A DNA stretch of 64,000 nucleotides, taken from the NCBI GenBank assembly GCA_013399305.1, contig VXAI01000813.1, positions 7,737 to 71,736 of the forward strand. Reading direction: 5' to 3'. Position 1 is the first letter of the stretch, and each line of letters starts with the position of its first letter. The position numbers and the translations under genes are program-made. Below are positions 1-10,500 of this stretch, in pieces. A model generated the notes under the pieces. The model made no database searches and was not told the DNA's origin. It was given only the letters and a program-made list of their open reading frames with translations. The DNA is from Rostratula benghalensis. Lineage: Eukaryota; Chordata; Aves; Charadriiformes; Rostratulidae.

Positions 1-94
1 GAGGTGTCCCTGCCCAGGGCAGGGGGTGGCACTGGGGGGGCTTTAAGGTCCCTTCCCACCCAACCCCCCTGTGATTCCATGGTGTGCAGGGGGG
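1..94 (+). repeat. CR1 LINE 3' end, cut by the window edge
   Basis: GAGGTGTCCCTGCCCAGGGCAG and AAGGTCCCTTCCCACCCAA are the usual last stretch of avian CR1. The terminal octamer array has decayed to GTGATTCCATGG. The same element with the same 3' flank recurs at 9261. Confidence 0.85.
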
Positions 95-1110
95 CACATG
101 GCCCCTGACGGCACCACGAGGAGCTGCAGGGCAGAGCGTGGTCCCTGCACCCAGCCGTGCAGCCTGTCCCGTGTCCCACCCCTCACCCTGTCCCACCGCC
201 CACGGGGTGGTCCCCGTCCCCGTTCCCAGTTCCCAGTCTGCGTGGCACTGGCCCAGCAGCCGCAGCTGCAGCCGCAGGGACCGGGCGCTGGGCAGCGTGT
301 GCTGCTGGAGGCTGGGGACCACCCTGCCCACCCGGCCTCCAGCTGGCTGCAGCTTCGGGCAGAGCTTTAAGTGGGATGAGATTTGCAGATTATTTCCCGG
401 ATCTGTCTGGCCAGCAAAGATTAGGTCACCCTGACGGAGCCAATTACTCTCACGAGCATCTGGTGCGGGTCTGATCTCCTGCTCCGCAGCACCAGGGGAC
501 AAAGAGCACGTGTCCAGCGAGGCTGCCGTGGTGTCCGGCTGGAGCTCTGCTCCTGGGACCCGTTGGGGTTACCCGGGGCCATGCTGGGGGAGAACAGTCC
601 TTCCTGCTGGCCCCAGCCCCCGTGTCACAGCCACAGAGTGGCACGTGTGCCCGGCGTGCCCTGCCATCGCTGTTGCTGCTGATGGGGAGCTGGAAGGGGG
701 TGGGTGGTTTGGTAAAGCAGCACAGAGGAATGGGGACAGGCTGGGGGGCACGCAATGACAGTGACCCAGTGGGAGAAGGGGACACCCGCCAGGATGAGCG
801 TGTGGGAGCTGCTCCCCACCACGGCACAGCCCCAAGGGGCACTGCCCGGGAGCGTGGGACACCTTACCAGGGGCAGGACATTTTGGGGCTGTGCAAGACT
901 CGTTACGGGATGTCCAGCCAAGGAAGTAAAAGGTGAGGAAAGGGAGGGATCAAGGTGGGTTGGGGAGAGCAAAAAAATGGGAAAACAGGGAAAAGGGAAT
1001 CAAAGTGGCTGGTCCCGTGTAGGCAGGCTGTCAGTCAGCACTTTTGTGTCCTGCACAGCCCGTCCTGTCTTCTGAAACTCAATTTCTGTTTTCCTGGGTC
1101 GGGAGGACAC

Positions 1111-1144
<34 letters not shown>

Positions 1145-1911
1145 CCAGACCCCAGCCCGCAGATGGTGGGGTCAGGGTGCCCACGGTGCCAGCAGCCGGA
1201 GAGGGCGAGTGAGGGTGCGTGAGTGAGTGTGAGTGTGAGTGTGAGTGTGCCGGGGCTGGCACATCCAACCCGGACGAAGCAGGGAGTGGGTGAAGTGGCC
1301 CGGGAGGGAGGGGGGTCTGTCTGTGTGTGTGTCTGTGTGTCAGGACCATGGGGAAAGGCTGCCGGAGGCGCCGGGGCAGCCCAAGCCCCGTGCCGTTCGC
1401 CCGGTGGGGTTTGGGGATCAGCTGGGAACCGTTCGTGCGTCTCTGTCACCCAGCGGGGGGAGAGGAGAGCCCGGGGGGAGCTCCTGCACAGACCCATTCT
1501 CTAAGCCCAGCCGCCGCAGGGATCCGCAGCGAGTGTCCCTGTGTGCGCTGGCGTCAGACTGGGGGGGTCTGCAGCAGCCGGGGAGGGGCTGTGGCCACAG
1601 GGACTCGTGTGTCCTGGTGTCAGCAACTGGGGACACTGGGAGTCCGGGGACAGCTCCCAGGCAGACTCTGAGCCCCGTGGCGGGGGAGCTCCACCTTGTA
1701 CAAGTTCCTGCCAATGGACCTGACTCAGCCGGCGAGGGGAGCAGGGGGGGCTGCTGGTGCCACTGGTGTCTGCTGTGCTGGCCCGTGGGCACACGCACCG
1801 CTGTGTCTGGTGGCCCTGCCTTCGCCTGTGCCCCTCGGGAAACCCTGCCTCACCACGGGACAGGGCTGGGGCCACGGCACCGCAGCAGCCGCCTGTGCTG
1901 GACTCGGCAGC
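95..1911. other. Downstream flank of DCHS1, no gene recognised
   Basis: This is GC-rich sequence with no convincing exon. It contains a more AT-balanced block near 360-480 that resembles a conserved regulatory element (see findings), a (TG)n tract near 1113-1142 and a GTGAGT-rich run near 1211-1250. Short open frames here look like chance products of high GC. Confidence 0.5.
1113..1142. repeat. (TG)n microsatellite
   Basis: About 15 uninterrupted TG dinucleotides. A looser GTGAGTGTGAGT run follows at about 1211-1250. Confidence 0.95.
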
Positions 1912-2412
1912 CTCATGGAATCCCAGCGTCCCAGCCTGGCAGGGACCTCTGGAGACCCCCCTGTCCCACCCCCTGCCACAGCAGGGGCACCCAGAGCAGG
2001 TCCCACAGGAAGGTGTCTGGGGGGGTTGAACGTCTCCAGAGAAGGAGACCCCCACCTCTGGGCAGAGGGCTCTGCCACCCTCACGGCAAAGTTCTCCTCA
2101 TTTCCCACGTCCCAGTTTGTGCCCATTGCCCATTCTCCTGTCCCTGTCACCACTGGGAAGAGTCTGGCCCCTTCCTCTTGCCCCCCACCCTTTAGCTCTT
2201 GCTCAGCACCGATGGGGTCCCCTCTCAGTCTGCTCTTCTCCAGAAGAACAGCCCCAGGTCCCTCAGCCTTTCCTCAGCACAGAGATGCTCCAGTCCCTCA
2301 TCATCCTCGCAGCCCCCGCTGTCCCCTCTCCAGCAGTTCCCTGTCCTTCTGCAACTGGGGAGCCCAGAACTGGTCCCAGTGCTCCAGATGGGGCCTCCAG
2401 CTGGTCCCAGCT
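1912..2412 (-). repeat. CR1 LINE fragment, minus orientation
   Basis: Read on the minus strand this is CR1 body and 3' region: CTTCTCCAG-type and CTCAGCCTTTCCTCAGCACAG blocks, GGGAAGAGTCTGGCCC, and the CAGGGACCTCTGGAGACC end. It is the same subfamily as the copies at 10096, 27497 and 31545. Confidence 0.8.
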
Positions 2413-2648
2413 CTGCCACCCGAGCTCCCCAGGGACAAGTACAGGACACAGGCCCTGCCCAGCTCACTGTGGCTCATGGCACGTTGCTGGTAGCCAAGAG
2501 GTGTGCTGAGCCCCTCCGTGCCCCAGGTCTGTCCCCTGCCTGCCACCCCCCTGCTCCTTGTCCCCAGCAGCCGCCGGGGCCGTGGTGCCGGCGTCACATG
2601 CGCCCGGCGCGGCAGAGAGGGTTCCCGTCTGTGTACAAAGAAGTGTGG

Positions 2649-2658
2649 TTTATTTATT
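2649..2658 (-). terminator. Overlapping poly(A) signals (AATAAATAAA)
   Basis: Two overlapping AATAAA hexamers lie on the minus strand, preceded by AU-rich sequence. Cleavage would be expected about 10-30 nt further, near 2620-2640. They are the only canonical hexamers I found on this strand between the DCHS1 stop and 2600. Confidence 0.6.
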
Positions 2659-4080
2659 AAGGCATTTCTTTGAGAAGTTGGCACTTGGGTCCAGGCTGCT
2701 GCCAGGAGCAGCGCCCAATACATGCAGCTCAGCGAGACACGATACAAAAGGTACAAACAAAGTAGAAAACAGGAATCGTAGTACAATGTGTAAAAATAAA
2801 TAACTGCAGGCTGGGGTCCCGGCAGGGCTCAGCCGCCCCTGGCTGTGCCCCCCCCCCCAGACCATGCGGGGCTGCTGTGTGTCTGACCCTGCTGTGTGGT
2901 GCGTGGGGTGGGGTCCCAAACGTGCAGGGGGGAGCGGGGCTGCTGCCCCCCCCAGCAGGGCTCAAGGGGCACAGGGCACCCTCAGTGAGCCCCCCTCTCC
3001 ACAGTCCCGTGATGGGGACAGGCCAGGAGAGCAGGGACAAGGGGTGCCACCGCCACAGCCTCGGTGGTCCCTGTGCAGAGCCCACCCTACCCTCCCAGGG
3101 CCACCCTGGGTCCCCTGTGGCTCCTGGGCAGCACAGCACGGCCCTGCAGCCCCCTCGGTGCCACCATTGCTGCTGTGGACCCCTGTCCTTTGCCCAGGGC
3201 AGCTCCCGGGGCTGCCGGCACCAGGGACCCCCTGCCACACGTGTGGTGGGGACCGGTGTGCGGCAGCGTGGGGACACCTGGAGCGTCACACCAAGGGGAG
3301 GTTCAGGGCTGAGGCAATGAGAGAGACGGGGCCGCAGTCACAGATGGCTCTTGGTGGGGGATGGGGAGGGAGTGGAAAAAGTGACGGCTTTTGGCTGCTG
3401 TGATAAACGTTTGGGGCTGGGGGTGCAGCCGTGGTGGTGACGTGCAGACGTGGTGAGGAGGCAGAGTGGGTCTAGCACAGTGTGATGGGAAGGAAGCTCC
3501 CCCAGACCCCACTTGGGGGTGGCCAGGTGTCCTCCCTGACCCCAAAACCTGCTCACACCCAGGCTGTGTGTGTGTGGGTGCTGCGGTGCTCCTGGCCCCC
3601 CCACATCCGTGTCTGTGTGTGGGTCACAGTGACCGAGAGCACCCAGGGCCATGGCTGCAGTCCCCAGGACTGCGCTCCTGGGGCCACCCTCAGCAGCCTG
3701 GGGCTGTCGGGTGGGCACTGGGGGGAGAAGTGGGGGCTGGCCACCAGCTGGGGGGGCTGGCTGCGAGTGGTGCTGGAGCGAGGATGGGGACCAGCCCCAT
3801 TGAAGCGTGGCTCCATCCCATTGCTCACAAGGTGGCACGAAGGAGCGGTGCGGGGTCCTGGCACCCACCCAGGCTTTGGAGGTGGCCCGTTTGCAGGCAA
3901 GGCTGGCTGCTCAGTGTCCCTCATGTAAGATGACATTGCTGGCTTCCACCACGCCAGATTTGGGCCATGTGGCAGAGGGAGTGGGAGGAGGTCACTGGCT
4001 GATGTCACTGAGCAGCCACCTCGCTGCCTTTCCTGGGGCCAGGCCATCTCAGGGCCAGCTCTGGCCGCTGCTCCTGCAGC

Positions 4081-4143
4081 CCTGCCCAGTCCCTGCCCAG
4101 TCCCTGCCCGGTCCCTGCCCGGTCCCTGCCCGGTCCCGTGCCC
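4081..4143. repeat. 11-bp tandem repeat (TCCCTGCCCRG), about 5.5 copies
   Basis: Five near-perfect units of TCCCTGCCCAG/TCCCTGCCCGG in a row, inside the putative DCHS1 3' UTR. On the transcript they read as C(C/T)GGGCAGGGA repeats and are G-rich. Confidence 0.9.
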
Positions 4144-4904
4144 GCAGCCCAGACCGGTACCGGGCCCCAGGAGCAGCGTCTGCAGGGAGGGGGCTCCCAC
4201 AGGGCACCCACCTCCCAGCTCAGATCCCCAGGAACAGGGCTCCCCTGCAGTTCCAGTGAGGAGAGCCCTTAGAAGGGTTCTGTGGTGGGGGGCATGAGGG
4301 CTTGAGAGACCCCAAAGGACCCCCTTCATCCCCACCAGCAGAGAGTGTGCACTGCCTTCCCCTCCCACTCCAGTTTGGCCGGGGATGGGTCTCCCCTCGC
4401 TACTGGGAAGCGGGTTCAGCCATCCCCATCCTCGTGGGCAGCCGAGGTTGTGCCCATGGAGCAGGGCAGCCCCTCAGCTCCCGTGGGGAGGGGGCTGTGC
4501 TGGGGGGGCTTAGAGTGTCCTGCTGCACCCAGGCCACCGCGAGCCCTGGGACAGTGGCTGGGGAAGGGCAGGGAGCGCCTCTCTCCCAGCACCGAGTACC
4601 GAGAAGCACCGTCCCGCCGGGCACCCGTCGGAGACACCGGGGGCAGCACAAGGAGCCATGGCCCCGGGGAGCCGGCACGAGGATCCACAGTCCACAGGGC
4701 ATCACCACCACCATCCGCCAGACCACGGGGAGCCACAGAGCCAACAGCCCCACAGACACAGGGACCTGCCGCCCTGCGGGGGGCCTGGGCCGGGCAGGGG
4801 GCTGGGAGGGCAGGGTTAGCACCGATGCAGAGTGGCCCTGAGCCTGCCCCACGGCTCCTGCCCCATGGCCGCGGGATGGGGCGGGGGAGTCCACGGGCCC
4901 AGGT

Positions 4905-7519
4905 CTAAATCCTGAGCTCGGCCTCCTCGGGGGGCTCCAGCGAGTGCTCAGCACTGATGGTGGAGGCAGAAGGCCCCTGTGAGATGCCAAAGGGCGAGAC
5001 CACGGGGGAGCGGGCGGCCAGCGGGGACAGCGAGGGGGAGAAGCTGGGCGACATGGCGGAGGACGAGATGGAGCCCTCGTGGCTGATGGGCGAGCGGCGC
5101 AGGGAGGACGGGTGTGGGAAGGTCCTGCCCGGTGGTGGCTTGGGGGGCACGGACTTGGCGCCCGGGTGGGCCACTGAGGTGATGAGGGGCGGGGGATCGA
5201 TGCGGGGCTTGGGCTCTGCCTTGGGCTTGGTCGGGAAGGGCTTGCGCAGGGAGCTCTCATCCTTGAGGCGGGCGATCTCTGTGAAGACGCTGGCCAGCGG
5301 CTGGAACTGGGGGCACCAGTTCAGCAGGTAATCCCAGTTGTAGCTGCCGCGGAGCTCCTCGTCACTGGCCACGATGGCGGTGAGCGAGCCCTCCACGGAG
5401 GGCTTGCCGTCCTCGGGGAAGGCGTAGTCCTGGGGCTGGGAGGAGACGCTGAGGCCACAGCGCACGCCGAGGAAGGCGCTGCCGCCTCCGTCCTCGCGGT
5501 AGAGCTGCGGGGGCGGCCCCGGCAGCAGCAGCCCCGAGCCCTTCTTGCTCTTGAACCACTGGGCGCTCTCCAGGGCGGCCGGCTCGCAGGAGATGTCGGA
5601 GAGCTGGTCGGCGTCCTGCTGGATGCCAGAGTCAGGGCCGCGGGCGGAGATGTGCTCCTGCATGGAGGCCGTGATGCTGGCCACGCGCGGGTACTCGTTG
5701 ATCATCCGGATCTCGTCGTCCTCGGCGGCTTCGGCGGAGCCCCGGCCGCTGGAGTGCGAGGGGTCCAGCGAGCCGCCCCGCGTGTAGGGCCCCGCCGGCT
5801 CGGCCCCGTACCCCGGCAGGGCCTGGTGGTAGATGTGCTCGCCCCCGGGCAGCGCTGGCTCCTCGCGGCCGAGCTTCTGCAGGGAGCCACTCGGCACCCG
5901 GCCCAGCGCCCCGTCCCCCTCTGGCTTCTTGCGGCCCCGCCGGTGCCGGGAGCGCACGAGGGCCAGCACAATGGCCACGGCGGCCAGCACCACCACCACC
6001 CCCAGCGAGGCAGCCACAGCCACCAGCAGCAGGTTGAGGTCGGGGGCCAGCCCGAAGGAGGTGTGGGTGACGTCGACGATGACCTGCGTGGAGGCCGATC
6101 GGGAGGCGGGCAGGGGGCTGCGCGCCTGCACCTCCAGGCTCATCTCGCGTGGCTCCCTCTTGGCGCGGCCGGCCCCCGCCTGCGGCTGGCTGTCCACTCG
6201 CAGGTAGACGGTGCCCGTGGTCTGGTTGATGGCGAAGTACGGCGAGGGCTTCGCCAGGGAGTACAGTACCACGCCGTCAGCCCCCTCGTCCTCGTCTGTC
6301 GCCAGCACCCGCCCGATGCTCTGCCCTTTGCGGGCGCCCTCAGGGACCTCGAAGTTGAAGGAGGGGCTCAGGAAGATGGGATCGTATTCGTCCTCCCCTG
6401 TCACCAGCACCCGCACGGTCACCGTGGCAGAGGCGTTGCCGGCATCGGTGGCCCTGACGAGGAGCTGGAAGGCTTTGGCTCGTTCGTAGTCAAAGGTAAG
6501 TCGGGAGCGCAGCTCCCCAGAGCTGCTGTTGACGGCGAAGGCATCCCGTCCCTCCGCCAGGCCGGGCTCCCCCACCGGCTGCTCCAGCACCGTGTACCGC
6601 AGCTCCCCAAAGACCCCGCTGTCTGCATCGATGGCGCGCAGCGTGGTGACCAGTGTGCCAGGAGGCAGGTTCTCCCGCAGGCTGGCACTCAGCACCTCCA
6701 CCGGGAAGTACGGCTTGTTATCGTTGACATCCTTCACCTCGATGGCTACAGGCACCAGCGCAAAGTGGCCACCCGGCACATCCCTGGCCTGCACCACGAG
6801 TGCGTGCAGCGCCTGGGCCTCCCGGTCCAGGGGCCGTGCCAGGCACAGGGCACCCGTGCTCTCATGAAGCTGGAAGAGCCCCTGCTGGTCTCCTGAGCTG
6901 ATGCTGTAGTGAATGTGGCCGCGGGGCCCCGAGTCAGCATCGTGGGCCACCACGCGCAGCAGCTCGGTGCCGGGGGGCGCGCTCTCGCTCACGGCGGTGC
7001 GGTATTCGGCGCGGGCGAACACGGGCGGGTTGTCGTTGACGTCCTGCACGGTGATGAGCACGGGCACCGTGGCGCTGCGCTGTGGCAGGCCCCGGTCGGA
7101 GGCCGCCACGGTGAGGTTGTAGACAGGGATGGCCTCGAAGTCCAAGGGTTCCACGAGCACCAAGACACCCTGCGTGCGGAGGTGCCCCCCTGCCCAGGCC
7201 ACCCTGCTCTCCACCTGGAAGGCGTTGCCACCATTGCCACTGACGATGGTGTAGTCGAAGCCCGCGTTCTCCCGGGAGAGGTCAGCATCGCCCGCCTCTA
7301 GCGTCAGCACGGTGGTCCCTGGGCGCAGGTCCTCGGGGACGCTGGCGTTGTAGCGTGGCACGTGGAAGCTGGGGCTGTGGTCATTCACATCCAGCACCTG
7401 GAGCTGCACCGTGGCCCAGGAGGAGAGGCTGGGGGAGCCGCCGTCACGGGCCTCCACCACCAGGTCCAGGGTGGGCTGGCTGGCGTCAAACTCCACCCGG
7501 CGGGTGGTAAAGAGGGTCC
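4905..7519 (-). CDS. DCHS1: DCHS1 terminal coding exon 20: EC23 end to EC27, transmembrane helix, cytoplasmic tail
   Basis: This exon of 2615 nt (residues 2396-3266) ends at TAG (4907-4905). Its linkers are [30 protein letters not shown] and the atypical [12 protein letters not shown]27 contains R-A-K-R at about residues 2847-2850, a furin-type motif. The helix spans about 2892-2917 and is followed by basic residues ([10 protein letters not shown]). The tail holds the conserved [49 protein letters not shown] and a serine/proline-rich end ([19 protein letters not shown]). The last residues, EAELRI, are not a classic PDZ-binding end. This tail decides the call of DCHS1 over DCHS2 and FAT genes. 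Confidence 0.97.
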
Positions 7520-10500
7520 CTGTGAGGGCACAAAGGCAGGATCAGCATGGGGGGCCAGGAGGGAGCTGGGGAAGGCATCAGGGTTATTGGCAGGAGGAAC
7601 AGGCCAACGGGACACGGGTGGGAGCATTTGGTGGCCACCCCCCAGAACGAGCTGGTGAGGGGCTGAGCCCAGGAGCACCTCCCTCTGCAGGCACTGCCAG
7701 AGCAGTGAGGGATCCCCCATACCGACACAACCCCCCCCAGCAGCCAGCCCCACGCACCATTGCTGGGGTCGATGGCGACGTCGGGGCTGGGCACGGCCAG
7801 GTGGAAGGTGACATCCCCGTTGCTCCCCGAGTCCGGGTCGGTTGCGCTCACGGTGAGGATGACGCTGCCTGCAGGGGTGTGCTCCGGCAACGTCACCTGC
7901 AAGGGGAGGAAGCCCCAGTCAGCGCCTGGACCCCTTGCCCAGGGCCAGCAGCGCTGGGAGAGGTGTGGGGCTGGCCAGATGGCCAAGGTGGCCCAGCTCA
8001 CAGCTGGCCAGGGCCTGCCCCAGGGCCACGGCTGGCGCGACGAGAGGCCGGTGCCACGTGCAGAGCCCCGAGCCCTGTTAGCGTGACTCCCGACCAGCAT
8101 CAGCATCCGTTTGTGATCCTTTCCTCTCCTTGGCCCTGCTATTCTGAAGAACTCTAACAGCTGATACTGTCTCCACAAAAGGCATTTTACACAAACGACA
8201 ACAGCTCTGGTCTCTGCGGAGTGCCAAACAGCACGTACAGACAGCCCTGCTGGCCTCTGCTCTCGCAACCTTCAAGCGCGTCCGTGGCTCCCCAGATACT
8301 TGCATCTGCTCCGGAGACGCAGGACATTGCGTGAGTCGGCTCCCACCCAGAGATCTGCCTGCCAGAAACACTTGTCCGGGTTGTGACCCATCTCCCACCA
8401 CTTCTGCCTTCCCCCAGACCCCACCTACTCCACGTCCCGGCTGCACCCAGCTGTGCGGGACGGCGGCTGCTCATCCCAGCGCTACAGCCCCACTCCCGGC
8501 CTCCCCTCCACACCACAGCCCCCCAGCAGCAGGGCCATGGGGGGTTCTGCCCCTCTGCTCCGCTCTGGGGAGACCACCCCAGTGCTGCCTCCAGCTCTGG
8601 GGTCACCAACATCAGAGGCACATGGAGCTGTTGGATGGGGACAGAGGAGGCCACAGAGATGATGGGGGGGCTGGAGCCCCTCTGCTGTGAGGACAGGCTG
8701 AGAGTTGGGGGGTTCAGCCTGGAGAAGAGAAGGCTCCAGGGAGACCTTGGAGCCCCTTCCAGTCCCTCCAGGAGCGGGGCTCAGCCCCTTCCAGTGCCCC
8801 CAGTGCCCCAGGAGAGCTGGGGGGGGGCTGTGGGTGAGGGAGGGGAGCCCCAGGAGGAGGGGGAAGGGGTTTAAGGTGAAAAAGGGCAGATTGGGGTGAG
8901 CTCTGTGGGGGGTGAGATGCCCCATCTTTGGAAAGCCCCAGGGTCAGGTTGGAGCCCCCTGGTCTGGAACCCCAGAGCTGTCCAGATCAGAAGGAACCTT
9001 CCAGATGGAGTGGAAAGGTCTTGAAGTCTGGAGATCCCCCACCTCCAGGGTGGGCTTTGGGGAGTGGAGTGATGGGATGAGGGGGAAGGCTTTGAAGTTA
9101 AAAACCGGGCGATTTGGGTGAGCTGTGGGGAGGGAGGAACTTGTTTGGGGTGAGGGTGGGGAGAGCCTGGCCCAGGTTGCCCCGAGAAGCTGTGGCTGCC
9201 CCATCCCTGGGGGGGTTCAAGGCCAGGTTGGAGGGGGCTTGGAGCCACCTGGGCTGGTGGGAGGTGTCCCTGCCCAGGGCAAGGGGTGGCACTGGGGGGG
9301 CTTTAGGGTCCCTTCCCACCCAAACCCCCTGTTGTTCCATGGTGTGCAGGGGGGTGGATGGCCTCTGACGGCACCACGAGGAGCTGCAGGGCAGAGCGTG
9401 GTCCCTGCACCCAGGGCACCTCTGGCTGTTTCATGATTCAGTAATGTGGATGGAGCCCATGGGGAGAGGGGCCAGGCCAGGATCAGACCCATTCTCCTGG
9501 TGGTCTCTGCGCATCCTAAGGCCGGGGGAGCCAGGCAGGAGCAGCAGAGGGGCTCGTGCAGGACATCCCGTGCTGCCCGTCACCCCTGTGTGCGGTACCT
9601 GGTAGAAGCCCTGGCTGAACGTCGGCGCGTTGTCGTTCACGTCCTCCACCATGACGGTGAGGTTGGCCTCCGTCTCGTGGCGGCTGTCGGAGGCGCGCAG
9701 GGTGAGGGTGTAGTGGCTGCGCTGCTCGTAGTCCAGCGGCCCCGTCAGGGCGATGCGCCCCCCGTACCGCAGCACGCTGAACGTGCCCACCGTGTCACCC
9801 TCCAGTGCCAGGGCGTAGGAGAGCACAGGCCCCGAGTCCACGTCGTTCCCGGTCAGCTGGGCGATCTGGGTGCCCAGCAGCGTGTCTGCAGAGAGGCCAG
9901 GCGTGAGCAAGCAGCCTCCACCGCCCTGGAGAAGACCTGGCTCACCTGGTGGGAAACCAGCCAGAGCCCGAGCACCGAGGACAAGGGGGAGATGCTTGGG
10001 GTGAGGGGGAAGGTCCTGGGGGTCTGCAGGGCAGGGCAAAGCTGGCACAGGGTGCAGGGGCCAAAGACAGAGAGCAGGCAGGGCAGGAGTGGGTGTCAGG
10101 AGGATGGGGCCAGGCTTTTTCCAGTGGTGCCCAGTGAGAGGACAAGAGGGACTGGGCCCAAACTGGGCCATCAGAAGTTCCATCTCCAGGTGAGGAGGAA
10201 CTTGTTGAGTTTGAGGGTGTCAGAGCCCTGGCAGAGGCTGCCCAGAGAGGTGGTGGAGTCTCCTTCTCTGGAGACATTCAAACCCCACCTGGACACCTTC
10301 CTGTGGGACCTACTCTGGCAGGGGGTTGGACTGGGGGGTCTCCAGAGGTCCCCCAATCCCAGATCATCCCATGACTCTGTGAGTACCCATCCCGAGCCCC
10401 TGCAGTGCAGCAGGGCCAGGGATGAGCTGGGAATTGAGCTGATTCCCCAAGGACACAGCTCAGCACAGGGGCAGTACAGTCCCCAGCCCATCACAGACCC

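Larger units (their letters stand above)
2633..4904 (-). other. DCHS1: Putative DCHS1 3' UTR
   Basis: From the stop codon the minus strand runs about 2.27 kb without another obvious AATAAA or ATTAAA until 2649-2658. The last 180 bases (about 2640-2815) change character to AU-rich mRNA-tail-like sequence (TTATTTATTTTTACACATTGTAC and TTTTCTACTTTGTTTGTACC on the minus strand). The middle is GC-rich and holds an 11-bp tandem repeat. No transcript evidence is available here, so the span is inferred. Confidence 0.55.

Noticed and set aside
5652..6896. Long + strand open frame (414 codons) opposite DCHS1 exon 20
   Set aside because: It is the antisense of a GC-rich, codon-biased cadherin exon and shows no protein family. 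Similar antisense frames occur opposite exons 5, 9, 13 and 18.
4905..7519. DCHS2, FAT4 or clustered protocadherin identity
   Set aside because: FAT proteins have EGF and laminin G domains before the membrane, which are absent here. Clustered protocadherins have six or seven EC repeats. The tail motifs fit DCHS1.
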